64,000 nucleotides of DNA from positions 1,426,001-1,490,000 of the forward strand of contig JAHBWV010000001.1 in the NCBI GenBank assembly GCA_019636845.1, given 5' to 3'. This DNA comes from Phycisphaeraceae bacterium. Its GTDB lineage: Bacteria > Planctomycetota > Phycisphaerae > Phycisphaerales > UBA1924. The notes under the pieces were generated by a model, which was not told where the DNA came from, ran no database searches, and was given only the letters and a program-made list of their open reading frames with translations. The position numbers were made by a program, and so were the translations under genes. Every line of letters starts with the position of its first letter. The first letter of the stretch is position 1. This document shows, in pieces, positions 34,981 through 44,757 of the stretch.

Positions 34981-35710
34981 GTGGGCGCTGTTTCGCGTCA
35001 ACAACTCGGAGACTCATCTTGCCGCTGCCTGTACGAAGAGAGTACAGGCAAGACTTCCTGAGTGGGCACGTTGGACAACGCGGGTTTCGCGCCGTGCAGA
35101 CGAGGGCACCGAAGTCCAAGACCGCCCAGTTGACCAGCCGAGGATCTTCTTCGGAAACCACCTGGCGCGCAAGTTCTTGCAACCATGGATCATGGCGGAT
35201 GTCGGCCAATGTGCGTGAACCGAAGTACCGCTCCAGCACGCGTGCCATGTTCACGTCAACGAGGGGTTCGCGTTGCCCATGAACGAAAATACGCACTGCG
35301 CTTGCGACGTACTGTCCGACGGCAGGGAGAGACTCAAGTTCGTCCCGTTCAACAGGCCATTTCAAGCAGCGGGCATGTAGCGCAGATGCGAGGTTCTTGA
35401 GAGCCCTCGCCCTGCGACGCCAAAGACCGAGCGGTTTCAGCACCCGCTCCAACTCGCTGACCTTCGCCTTGGCCAGCGAGCGCCAGCCGGGGTACTTCCG
35501 GACAATCGCTGGTAACGCGGCCGCGACACTCTCTGCCCGCGTTTGCTGCACCAGTACTTCGGTCAACACCTGCAGATAGGGCGTGGCGTCCTTGGCCCGC
35601 CACGGAAACTCACGAGCCGACGAGCTGAACCAATGCAACAGCCGGCGACGAAAGGCGGCAATCGACGCCGCGTGCACTCGGCGTGCCGGCTGCTTCGGGA
35701 GCGGCCCCAT
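34976..35710 (-). CDS. MutY/MIG-type HhH-GPD DNA glycosylase with Fe-S cluster
   Basis: 244 residues. Helix-hairpin-helix LPAVGQYVASAV (129-140) carries Tyr134 where EndoIII has its catalytic Lys and MutY a Ser; Tyr at this place is typical of MIG-type T:G mismatch glycosylases. The catalytic Asp is D152 in VDVNMARV. The [4Fe-4S] ligands are C205, C212, C215, C221 (C-x6-C-x2-C-x5-C). No C-terminal 8-oxoG-recognition domain as in MutY. Its start overlaps the DptH-like stop (TAATG), making it the last gene of the operon. Likely role: removing T from T:G mismatches left by 5-methylcytosine deamination. Confidence 0.85.
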   Translation of the reverse strand: MGPLPKQPARRVHAASIAAFRRRLLHWFSSSAREFPWRAKDATPYLQVLTEVLVQQTRAESVAAALPAIVRKYPGWRSLAKAKVSELERVLKPLGLWRRRARALKNLASALHARCLKWPVERDELESLPAVGQYVASAVRIFVHGQREPLVDVNMARVLERYFGSRTLADIRHDPWLQELARQVVSEEDPRLVNWAVLDFGALVCTARNPRCPTCPLRKSCLYSLRTGSGKMSLRVVDAKQRPR

Positions 35711-38700
35711 TATGGCGCTCTCAGCTCATAGAACGGCTTGGCACGGATGACTTCTCCTGGAACGTCAAATGTCTTGTAGAGGCAATGGTGGTTGGCCAGA
35801 CCCTTGACCCGATCGACTACTGCCTGGTCCACGTCCGTCAGGCCGATGCCCACAAGATCCTTGACACTGAGATTGGGCACCTTGTGCACGAACCACGTGA
35901 GCAGCGGCTCGCGATAGTCCTCGTTGGCGGTCTTGAAGTGCGAGAGGTACTGGGACGCCAGCATCACGCCGATGCCAAATTCACGGCCCTGGAGCAGGAG
36001 TTTCTTGAGGACATCGAACTCGTACTGCATGATGTTATTGGCTTCATCGACCAGCAGGAATGAGTCGATGTACCGCAGCTGTGGGTCGGTCCCAAGGAAC
36101 GGCTGCTTCTCCCGGGACAGCATGTAGGCGAAGAAGAGGTTGAGCATGATGGCGACCACGACGTTCTTCGTCTTGTCGTCGTCTTGGAGGTACCCGAGGT
36201 CCACTACGACGGGGCCTGCGAAGAACTCGGAGAAAGGGAGTACCGCCGCGGGGTCCCGGGTAAACAGCTCCATGTCAACCATGTTGCTCATGATGCTGTA
36301 AGGCGCATCGAGCTTGTCGCCAATGATGTGTGCGTAGGCGTCAAACACCCCATAAAGGGTCGGCGCGGCGAGCGACTGAGCCGAGGCCGTGGCATAGGCG
36401 TCCTTCACCGCGTTCTTCAGCCGCTCCTGCTGCACGGGGCCAATCCCGGAATAGACGCGGCTCAGGATATCGATAAAGCAGCGCGCCCTGTGCAGCCACG
36501 CCTTGTTGCTGTCGGGCGCATCGCGGATATCGAACAGGTTTAGCGGAATGTGCTCCGGCTTGACGACCCTGGCGCCGGTCGCTTCGACGAACTCCTTCTT
36601 GGAATAGTCCTTCTTGTAGTCGAGAATAAAGACATTCGGCGCGCGGCCGCGGTTTGCGGCGGGGTCGCGGCGAAGTTGGTAGATCAGGGCTTGGACAAGC
36701 TGTGTCTTGCCCACGCCCAGGTCACCCACGATACCGATGTTCATCTGGTTGAGGGCGGTATTGCTGGGGTGGAAGAAGCGGTCGTGTGGCTCGATGGTGG
36801 CGACAGTGTTGCCCACGGCGAATCGCACGCCATCGCCAACGACCGCAGGTGCTGCAGCGGATGTAGATGCCGGCGTGGACAGGATTGCCTGCGGCGGTGC
36901 CGACTCCTTGGGCGGCGCAGCCGCCGGTACCGGCGCGGCTGCCCCGGCTGTGGGGGCAGGTGGCGGGCTGGGCGGAGCTGGGTCTGGTTGATGACTTGCT
37001 GCGCCTGGCGGGCGAGCCTGGGCGGATAGCTGCCAATCACCTACCACGTTGCGCAATCGCTCGGGTACCTTCTTCGCCGGATCCGTGAGAATGGCATACG
37101 CATCAGCATGGCTGATGAGTAGGACCTCGTTGAGACCGTCGCGATCAAGGTCTCGCTTCTCGCTCTCCTTGGCCGTTCCGACCACGAAGAGGCGACCTCG
37201 GGAATCGACCTCTGGCACGATGCGTCCCGAGAGGACTGCTGCCAAGACCTCGCCATGCCACTTATGCCAGTCCGTTGACTCCATGAGGTGGCGAAGCTGG
37301 CCGTACACGCGGAAGGCGTAGTCGAGCCAGGACGCGATGAGGTGCCGATGGGCGATTCCCCAGATGGCATGCTCGGACGCCCGCTTTGCCAGCTGCTCCA
37401 GGAAGCGGGCGAATATCCGGGCTTGCTCGATCGCTTCACGAAGCTGGCTATCGCCCATCGCATCAGCGCGGGCCTTCACCTCGATTGGCGTGACCTTCAT
37501 CGCTGCCAGCTGGTCACCTTCAAATCGAAGGCTGATCGATATCAGGTCGGGCCTCTCAAAGTCCTGTAGCTGGAGCCCTTGCCGCAACTCGTCGAAGAAG
37601 GCGCGAAACGGATCGACGGGGATGACGAGGTTGACGAGGGGACTCCCCTCCGTCCGCACCGGGAAGACACATGGCCAACTGGTTTCCGCGAACTCGCACT
37701 GGAGGGTGCGAAGGCAGGTAAGGACACCGATTTCGCCAAGTGATGCCGTGCCGCCACCGGTTAATCGCTTGAGCGTCGGCACACCTCGCCTGGATATCTC
37801 GCGGAGGAGGCGGCTGATCGTCGCATCGTCCGTATCCGCATCCTTCTGCAAGTCCTTGATTGCACCCTGAGCTGCGTGGCGGATAGTTGGCGACTCATTA
37901 GCAATCAGGTAAAAGCCGCTGTTTTCGCCGGCTCGACGCGAATAGGACGGGAGGTCATAGTCCCAAAGGTAGGACTTGTCGCTCACCGTGAAGAAGCATG
38001 CAGGATCGACATTAGTGGAGGAGACGGCACAATAGCGTGCCGCATCGACGGCCTTTTCGAGCGTCGGCTTCTTCGGCATGAACACGTAGCTGTCAAAGGC
38101 ATCGGCGCAGCGACCTTCTATCGCCTGGACTATCGCAGTTAACTGCACGCTGGTGGACCGTGCCACCTCGGGAAGAGCCTCGACAGTGTCAGGAGACGAT
38201 TCGTGTTTGCCTACTCGGCTTTCGGCAATGAACTTGCCATCGCTGGCAGCAAGCTGGCGGCGAACTCGTACGCGGTTGAGACCCACCGCGTCAATCGGAG
38301 AAGAAAGACCTTGTCGATCCAGTTCCGGGCTCTGTGTACCGAGATGCGCGATGATGGCTAGGTCGGCCTGCGGGCTAGGCGTTGGCCGGCTGTACCAGCG
38401 GATCGAAGAGTCGAGAACCTGCGTAAGGGTGGATAGTTCGGCGTCTTCGGGCTGGAGATCGTCTCCACGCTCGTCATAGACCTCGAGCGATTTTCCACCG
38501 CCGGAGCGCCAAGGGTCCTGCTCCGCCAGCGCCTTGCGAGCCCAGCTAGAAATGCCTTCATTGCAAGAGCTAGAGCCGCGTGTGTCGCTCGTGACAGAGA
38601 CACGTAGGGTGCTCTTTGCCGACCAGATTTGCGCCATCTCATCGATGGCTCGTTCGACTTGTGGCACGCTAAATCCAGACGCCAAGCCGTCAATGGTGAT

Positions 38701-41136
38701 CCCGAACTCCTTGTCGAAGATGAGCCGACCTGCTTCGTCGTCGAGCGCGCGTAACTGGTCGCCTTCCCCGCTCCAGAGGACGCCCCAATAGTCAGAGCTG
38801 CTTGCGACGGAGAGGAACACGCGCGGCGCAATCTTGCCGACGGGCGTGCGACATGGGAGCACGAGGCAGTCGGGGGTCGAGCGTGGATCGAGGATACTCG
38901 CGGCTGGGCAACGGAGTCGATGATCGATGGCGTGTTGCAACAAGGCTTGCGCAACGCCCTGCCATCCGAAGCGAATCGGGTGAAGCGGCGTCAAGAGGAT
39001 GGCGTGTGGATAGGGATGCAGCGCCGCCCCGCTGGGATCGAGGCGATGAACGGTTACGAGGTCCGCCCAGACGGCCGAGTCGTAGTCCTGCTTCAACCAC
39101 TTGGCGTACTCATCGAGATAACTGGTGACAAGCTTGCGGAATGCCTCGTCGCGCATCCGTTCGCCGATGGAAACGGTCTCGACGAGCTCGTCGGCTGATG
39201 AACCCTCCGTGAGGGCGGCCTGCACGGCGGAGCGCGCCGCCACGTAGGCCTCAGGTGGCTGAAAAGCCCCAGGTTCTGGTCGAGGATCGTGCTGCATGGG
39301 GACAGCCGATAGCGTGGGCCGAGTTTTCCACTGTGGTGTTGCCCACGCTTCTAGGTAGTCCTCCCCCAACACCAGCGGGTGAAAAGAGTCTGGGTCTTCG
39401 AGCAACCAGTGCTCAAGGTCATTGGCTCGGCAGGCGGCAGGTTCCACCCTTGCGGCACCGCCACCCCGACGAACGGCCGATCGATGTTCCAGGATGAGTC
39501 GATCAAACTCGCTTGCGGCACCCACGGGGGGAGCATCGGACGCACGAACGAACAAGCGCAATACGACCTGCTCCCCGCCCACTTCCGCGGTGAACTCGTG
39601 CACGGACTCATCGTCGGTCTGGATGAGCGTTGCAGCGGACGTATCTCCGCTCTTGTTGATCGGCCGCTCCTGCGGCTCGCTCGATTCCGCGCTGGTGTCG
39701 TGGCCCGTGATGCGATCCCCGATGACCACGTGCCTGCCATGCAGGATGTCCACGTGGTGGCTCCCGACACCCGGGAACTCGATATCGCACTCCTGTTCTC
39801 CCTTGGCCTTCTTGGCCTTCTTGAACAACGAGTGCTTGATGGCGCTGCGGGAATGGACGACGATGCCAATGGCATAACGGTCCAGGACGATCGCGCGTAC
39901 CACGACGGCGGTATAGCCATCCGCCTCGAACCGATACCGCAAGGGAGACTGGTGGTCTGGCGGCGTTTCGTCGGTGAACGTAGCCGTCCTTCCGGACAGT
40001 GTGACTTCTCCAATCGCTGTGAAGTCCTTGGTTCCCCTCGACACCGAAATCTTGACCACGGCCCCATCGGGTTCGTCTTCGTTCACCGCTATGGTGAACG
40101 CGGTGGTTTCCTGGAATAGAACGGGCAAGCCAGGGCTCGCCTCCACGAGTGCTCCTGCTGCTGAGACTTGCAGGGCCTTGTCGGGGACAACGTCGGAATG
40201 GAGAAGCTCGTCCCAGCGTGCCAAGGTCAGCGCGTCCCACCACGCCGGCACGCTGCCTGACAGCACCTCCGAGATCGGGAGCCGATACCACGATGATGGG
40301 GACTTGGCGAAGGTTGGCCCGTCCCCACTACTCTCCCTTAGGAACGACTGGGCGGCAGTCAACGCTGGCTGGAGGTCTGGAGCCGCGGAGGCCCATGTGC
40401 CGAACGCCGTAGAAAAACCCTGTGATTCGAGTTCCTGCCCCACGCGCTCCAGTACGCCCACGTGCTGCTTTGTGCCTAGCTCTTGCGAAGCGCACGGCGG
40501 GAATCCAAGGCCTGCGAGCAACAACCTCGGCGTCGGGTCTGGGCTGGAGACAATCTCGAAGAGCCGTTCGATGACTTCCCATTGAGACTCTCGCTCCTCC
40601 GCGCCAATATCCAACCGCGCGGCGTCCGAGAGCGCCTGCTCGACAACGTGGCGTGCTGCGTCTCGTTGCTCGCCTGTCCAGGCTACCTTGCCAAGCGCAT
40701 GCTCTATGAGCTGTGTAACGAAGGCATCATCCGCAAGGTCACTGCGATCGAGAGCCGGGTCAACCCCGAGGTAGGTAGCGGACGAGCTGATGGATTCATT
40801 CACGATGCTGCCGGGTGGCAGGAGGGTCAGGAAACAGTGACAAGCGGGGTTGTTGCGGACCCGCAGCAAGTGCGAATCCGTACACTTCCCGGAGGCAAGG
40901 CCAATGGGATTGGACGGGACGCTTGCGACGAGGAACACGGGCACGTGCTGCTCGACGCCGCTCTGTGCCGCGACGCGCAATCCAGCTTGTCCACCTAGCG
41001 TGGAGAGCAGTTGTTCCATCAGGCGGCCGGGCAGACCGCGGAAGATAGGGCGAACCTCGCGGCCCGCCGGGCTTCCCAGGATGCGGGTCACCTCGTCGGA
41101 CAAGTAGCGCGACAGGTAGTTAGTCAAGCCGTTCAT
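35710..41136 (-). CDS. DptH-like nuclease/HerA-type ATPase
   Basis: 1808 residues. The N-terminal ~1150 residues have no motif I can name. Around 1214-1220 an IEVKAR with upstream acidic residues fits a PD-(D/E)xK nuclease core. A Pro/Ala-rich linker (~1385-1425) leads to a HerA/FtsK-type ATPase: Walker A GDLGVGKTQ (~1470) and Walker B FLLVDEANNIMQ (~1692), then LLLQGREFGIGVMLASQYL, a phrase characteristic of DptH of phosphorothioate-linked restriction. Size and position after DptF- and DptG-like genes agree. No dnd sulfur-modification genes are present. It is probably the DNA-cleaving, translocating subunit of the system. Confidence 0.8.
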   Translation of the reverse strand: MNGLTNYLSRYLSDEVTRILGSPAGREVRPIFRGLPGRLMEQLLSTLGGQAGLRVAAQSGVEQHVPVFLVASVPSNPIGLASGKCTDSHLLRVRNNPACHCFLTLLPPGSIVNESISSSATYLGVDPALDRSDLADDAFVTQLIEHALGKVAWTGEQRDAARHVVEQALSDAARLDIGAEERESQWEVIERLFEIVSSPDPTPRLLLAGLGFPPCASQELGTKQHVGVLERVGQELESQGFSTAFGTWASAAPDLQPALTAAQSFLRESSGDGPTFAKSPSSWYRLPISEVLSGSVPAWWDALTLARWDELLHSDVVPDKALQVSAAGALVEASPGLPVLFQETTAFTIAVNEDEPDGAVVKISVSRGTKDFTAIGEVTLSGRTATFTDETPPDHQSPLRYRFEADGYTAVVVRAIVLDRYAIGIVVHSRSAIKHSLFKKAKKAKGEQECDIEFPGVGSHHVDILHGRHVVIGDRITGHDTSAESSEPQERPINKSGDTSAATLIQTDDESVHEFTAEVGGEQVVLRLFVRASDAPPVGAASEFDRLILEHRSAVRRGGGAARVEPAACRANDLEHWLLEDPDSFHPLVLGEDYLEAWATPQWKTRPTLSAVPMQHDPRPEPGAFQPPEAYVAARSAVQAALTEGSSADELVETVSIGERMRDEAFRKLVTSYLDEYAKWLKQDYDSAVWADLVTVHRLDPSGAALHPYPHAILLTPLHPIRFGWQGVAQALLQHAIDHRLRCPAASILDPRSTPDCLVLPCRTPVGKIAPRVFLSVASSSDYWGVLWSGEGDQLRALDDEAGRLIFDKEFGITIDGLASGFSVPQVERAIDEMAQIWSAKSTLRVSVTSDTRGSSSCNEGISSWARKALAEQDPWRSGGGKSLEVYDERGDDLQPEDAELSTLTQVLDSSIRWYSRPTPSPQADLAIIAHLGTQSPELDRQGLSSPIDAVGLNRVRVRRQLAASDGKFIAESRVGKHESSPDTVEALPEVARSTSVQLTAIVQAIEGRCADAFDSYVFMPKKPTLEKAVDAARYCAVSSTNVDPACFFTVSDKSYLWDYDLPSYSRRAGENSGFYLIANESPTIRHAAQGAIKDLQKDADTDDATISRLLREISRRGVPTLKRLTGGGTASLGEIGVLTCLRTLQCEFAETSWPCVFPVRTEGSPLVNLVIPVDPFRAFFDELRQGLQLQDFERPDLISISLRFEGDQLAAMKVTPIEVKARADAMGDSQLREAIEQARIFARFLEQLAKRASEHAIWGIAHRHLIASWLDYAFRVYGQLRHLMESTDWHKWHGEVLAAVLSGRIVPEVDSRGRLFVVGTAKESEKRDLDRDGLNEVLLISHADAYAILTDPAKKVPERLRNVVGDWQLSAQARPPGAASHQPDPAPPSPPPAPTAGAAAPVPAAAPPKESAPPQAILSTPASTSAAAPAVVGDGVRFAVGNTVATIEPHDRFFHPSNTALNQMNIGIVGDLGVGKTQLVQALIYQLRRDPAANRGRAPNVFILDYKKDYSKKEFVEATGARVVKPEHIPLNLFDIRDAPDSNKAWLHRARCFIDILSRVYSGIGPVQQERLKNAVKDAYATASAQSLAAPTLYGVFDAYAHIIGDKLDAPYSIMSNMVDMELFTRDPAAVLPFSEFFAGPVVVDLGYLQDDDKTKNVVVAIMLNLFFAYMLSREKQPFLGTDPQLRYIDSFLLVDEANNIMQYEFDVLKKLLLQGREFGIGVMLASQYLSHFKTANEDYREPLLTWFVHKVPNLSVKDLVGIGLTDVDQAVVDRVKGLANHHCLYKTFDVPGEVIRAKPFYELRAP

Positions 41137-42662
41137 CAGTGCGTCTCCCCCGCTGCGCGGAACGGATTTCGGATGAGCATTCCGCCCTCGGCATCCGGGC
41201 TGTCCGTGACGAGGCCCATGCGCCGAAGCGTGGGGCCCAGGTCGGCTGCCCCCGTCACGTCATCGGGCTTCAGCGTGATGCCATATTCGCCTAGATGTCG
41301 GCAGAGATCATCCGTGGTTGCGGGGCCGAGCGTGCGACGGGCGCAGCAATGCACGAGGAGTAAAACCGCCACGGGGCCAGCTGAGACGATCCACTTGGCA
41401 GCGCTGTGGTACCCGTTCTTGCGAAGCCAGTAGCCCTGGTCGTAGCTCTTCATGCCCTCTTCTGCGGTTTGTCGCTGGCCAAGGCAATGGCGAAGGAACT
41501 CCTTGATGTTGGAGCCCACTCCTTTTTTTACTGCGAAGATACGAGGATTGCCGTCGACAATTTCTTGGACGGTGGATCGCACCTTTTCCAGCGGGAACGT
41601 GGACCTGCGGTCGAACAGTCGGGTTGCAGCGTGGCGAATCGCATCTGGCGACGCGAGCGCATGCTCTCCTGGCTTGGAAATCTCGCAACCCACTTCGTCT
41701 GCAACGTGGAGCAGCACGTTCAGGCCAACGCGTGCTTGGAGGTAGCCGCGGGCAATCTCCTCGATGGTCTCGGCCGCAAACTGGCCGTAGCGCCAGAATC
41801 CCTGGGAACGCATGCCGAGCAGGGCTCGCATCTCGGGTTCCGACGGCGGAGCCGTTCCCTGCAGTGCTCCAATCAGCAATCGGTACGTCAAGTGATTTGC
41901 TCGGCAGAGCCACAATACATGGGTCGCACACGCCAGTCGGAGCAACGACTCCAGCATGCTCACCCATTGCCGGCGCGTGAGCGATTGCTTGAGGTCTAGG
42001 ACATAGTCGAGGTCTTCAACGAAACGCCGGGCGGAGGAGTCGCCTCCACCGGCCCGCCAACTATCAATGAGAGGCTGTGCCTGAAGTGGCTGGAGAGACC
42101 AATGGGCATCCTTGCCGCGCCAAGCCTCAAATTCAGATTGGAGTCCTACGGCCCACGGATCGTCGTCCTCCTTGGTGACGCTGAGGGACTCAAAGAGCCG
42201 CTGCCATGTGCGCGTTGCCGCGGCTTGATCCGCAGCGCCAAATGCGACGATTCGCTTGACCATCTCCCCGGGATTCCACGAGTTGGCCGTTAGGCGAGCT
42301 GACGAAGAATACAGGGCGCAGTCCGGGACGAGCGGGCACAGCTGGAGAAATCGCTTGGCAGATTGGTTGGGTTGCTTGGGACTCTTGAGGGAGGATTCAA
42401 GCACGCTGTGCCAGGTGTCCGCCGCCAAGAGAGGCGTACTCGTTGGCTTTCCCTTCAGCACGCGTCGCAAAAGCTCCGTGCCGTTGCGAGGCACCTGCCC
42501 TTCAAGGGTTGGGCCAAATCCAACGTTGCGAACAAGGGAGGCTAAGACTACCTCGCCTGATGCGTACTCGGGAGCCGGCCGCACGTGGAGAAAGCTCTCA
42601 GCGTAGTGGCCGTGCGTGGAAGATTCCTTGAATGGAGCCTCGATCAGCGCATCAACCTGCAT
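41136..42662 (-). CDS. DptG-like restriction component, function unknown
   Basis: 508 residues, mostly helical, no enzymatic motif. The C-terminal ~70 residues (TTDDLCRHLGEYGITLKPDDV ... LRRMGLVTDSPDAEGGMLI, in parts) look like a winged helix and may bind DNA or a partner subunit. It starts 11 bases inside the upstream ATPase gene and its stop shares one base with the DptH-like start, so stoichiometric co-translation is likely. The DptG assignment rests on size, position and the company of its neighbours rather than on a recognised motif. Confidence 0.6.
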   Translation of the reverse strand: MQVDALIEAPFKESSTHGHYAESFLHVRPAPEYASGEVVLASLVRNVGFGPTLEGQVPRNGTELLRRVLKGKPTSTPLLAADTWHSVLESSLKSPKQPNQSAKRFLQLCPLVPDCALYSSSARLTANSWNPGEMVKRIVAFGAADQAAATRTWQRLFESLSVTKEDDDPWAVGLQSEFEAWRGKDAHWSLQPLQAQPLIDSWRAGGGDSSARRFVEDLDYVLDLKQSLTRRQWVSMLESLLRLACATHVLWLCRANHLTYRLLIGALQGTAPPSEPEMRALLGMRSQGFWRYGQFAAETIEEIARGYLQARVGLNVLLHVADEVGCEISKPGEHALASPDAIRHAATRLFDRRSTFPLEKVRSTVQEIVDGNPRIFAVKKGVGSNIKEFLRHCLGQRQTAEEGMKSYDQGYWLRKNGYHSAAKWIVSAGPVAVLLLVHCCARRTLGPATTDDLCRHLGEYGITLKPDDVTGAADLGPTLRRMGLVTDSPDAEGGMLIRNPFRAAGETH

Positions 42663-44757
42663 GTGCTTCTCCTTGCGTGATCACCGACACTTGCCCGTCT
42701 TCAAGGTGGAAGCACTGGCGACTACCGCCGATCTCGATCAGTACCTCTTCCTCCAGCATGCGTGGGTCACGGGAAGTCTCACCCGTGACGATGGATCGGG
42801 TCGTGTCAAATAGTGCAAACACCGCCGGCGGAAGCGACGCCGCACGAAGTCCAAAATCCCGGTCGGCAAGGGACGAGAAGAGCTCCATGGTCACCGGGAC
42901 CACGTAGTTGCCAATGCGCACGTAGGGCACTGGGTCTACGGGTCGCGCGTCAGACTTGGCGCGCTGCACTGTCTTCACCGACACCTTGCTCGTGATGAGG
43001 CGCACGTCGCGAGACCGGTACGGGACCGGCTGGCCAAACGTGGTGGCAAGCGAGGCAGTGAACCGATTGCGATCGTCGTGCAAGAGCGCTTGGAGGCTCT
43101 TGCGAAATCCCTTCAGCTCATCCACGTTTGTGGTGGCGTCGCGGTACTCGCGTAGGCGGACGAGCCCCTTGCATACACCACGGCGCGTGCCGATAGACCG
43201 CTTGACCAGTCGAGACGCGAACTGCCGGACCACCTGCTGCACCAGGCGGGCAGAGGGTGCCAGCCTCCGGGGATAGGCCTGCGAGGCAAGGAACTCGTCT
43301 GCGACAACAAGGTCGCGCAAGACGTCGCGTTCGAGTTCAGACACCTGCAACCGGACAAGTTCCAGTCCATCGGCGACAGAAAGGCTGAAGCGTTCTTCTA
43401 CGTCCTGGATCGTGCACGTTCGCTTCTGGGTTTCGATGAGCGCAAGTGGACCGCTGGCAAGCGCAGGGTCCAATACCTCGCTCCATGTCGTCGCGAGTAG
43501 CTTCGAGATATCGGTTTCCGAGGCATGGCGCCTCGCGCCGAGCCAAGCCAAGAGGCCGAGCGCCGCCGATAGTTCAGGCGCTTTCAACGCGGCGAGTTCG
43601 CGAGCCGCCTTGAGGTGAGTGCCAGCGCGAAACGTCGGCCACAGCGGGAACAGTCGGTGCTGATAGAGCCTTGAAACGAGGTTCAGCTTGATCTTGATAG
43701 AGTCAGCGGATGCTGGCGCGGCTTTCTTTATCTGCTCTACGGCCCACTCGCATGGTCCACGGTTTCCAGTCTTTGCAGCGTACTCACGGTCATCACCCAC
43801 GATGATGTGTGGAATGAGCGAGAAGAGATCGCGGAAGGTCCAACGCTTCCCGGAGGCGAGCTCGAAATACCGAAGTAGGTTGCACAGGGCACCACTTGCC
43901 TCCTCGGTTGCAAGCAGGTTCCTATTCGAGCAAAACGGACACTTGGAGCCCGCCGGACAAGTTGCCGGCCATCGGCGTTCGTCGACCGCAACGCGGAGGA
44001 AGTTATTGCACACCGGTTGCACGCCGCTGCTATCGGCCGTCAACGATTCAACGTCCATCGGCCATGCTGCGATGCGCGGCGCGGAAGGCAGTGGCCAGCA
44101 GGGCACGTCCTTGGGTCCAGAGGTGACCGCCTCAAGTAGTTGTTCGAGAATGGGGACCGCGGCGCTTAGGGCGTTGTTCAGTTTTGCCGCCGACAGCGCC
44201 TCGGAAACTACGCCGCGGTTTGCGCAGCAGACATAGATCGCTTCGCCAGGGTTCCGGAAACACTGCAGCAACTCCATCGCGAGCAGTTTTCCGCGAGAAG
44301 TCCCGGGCTGTTGCGGATCTTCCGACGCATCTTGCACAATACGAAGCTGCTGGGGCAGCCCGCTCGGTATGGCGCTCGCGAACTGCGAAAGCAATAGGGC
44401 CGCTTGGCGTGGAGCCAGGGAACCGTCCGCGGCCGTGTAAATGCGCGTGCATTCACCGACAAGGCCGCCGTTGGCTACGAGTCGTTCATCCAGGTACTCG
44501 ATGAGAACCTGGACAGCGTCGGTCTTCCCATTGCCCGGCCCGCCAACGAGGAGGACGGCGCTCGGGGCAGTCGTTGGGGCAAGAAGGAGGTTGTCTACCC
44601 AAGAACGGAGTCGAGCGATGACAGGCGTCTCGACATGGTCACCTGAGGGACGACCGGAACCGGCGTGGAATGGACGCTTGACACCCCCGCCTCGATGTCC
44701 TGACCACTTCAACAAGTCTGCTGGGAATTCGCTCGCGACTGCGGCCTGCTCGCTCAT
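42652..44757 (-). CDS. DptF-like P-loop ATPase
   Basis: 701 residues from the ATG at 44757, which overlaps the methyltransferase stop (ATGA). Walker A is VGGPGNGKTD (71-80). A Cys motif C267-x5-C273-x2-C276 (CPAGSKCPFCSNRN) resembles the CPF..N zinc-like motif I associate with DptF-type ATPases. The C-terminal half has no named domain. An upstream in-frame extension to 44946 is rejected because it lies inside the methyltransferase. Likely role: sensing unmodified DNA and driving assembly with the next two proteins. Confidence 0.7.
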   Translation of the reverse strand: MSEQAAVASEFPADLLKWSGHRGGGVKRPFHAGSGRPSGDHVETPVIARLRSWVDNLLLAPTTAPSAVLLVGGPGNGKTDAVQVLIEYLDERLVANGGLVGECTRIYTAADGSLAPRQAALLLSQFASAIPSGLPQQLRIVQDASEDPQQPGTSRGKLLAMELLQCFRNPGEAIYVCCANRGVVSEALSAAKLNNALSAAVPILEQLLEAVTSGPKDVPCWPLPSAPRIAAWPMDVESLTADSSGVQPVCNNFLRVAVDERRWPATCPAGSKCPFCSNRNLLATEEASGALCNLLRYFELASGKRWTFRDLFSLIPHIIVGDDREYAAKTGNRGPCEWAVEQIKKAAPASADSIKIKLNLVSRLYQHRLFPLWPTFRAGTHLKAARELAALKAPELSAALGLLAWLGARRHASETDISKLLATTWSEVLDPALASGPLALIETQKRTCTIQDVEERFSLSVADGLELVRLQVSELERDVLRDLVVADEFLASQAYPRRLAPSARLVQQVVRQFASRLVKRSIGTRRGVCKGLVRLREYRDATTNVDELKGFRKSLQALLHDDRNRFTASLATTFGQPVPYRSRDVRLITSKVSVKTVQRAKSDARPVDPVPYVRIGNYVVPVTMELFSSLADRDFGLRAASLPPAVFALFDTTRSIVTGETSRDPRMLEEEVLIEIGGSRQCFHLEDGQVSVITQGEAHAG

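Noticed and set aside
34915-35282. Plus-strand frames downstream of the helicase
   Set aside because: They read through repeat copy 4 and opposite the glycosylase gene, whose minus-strand motifs are clear.
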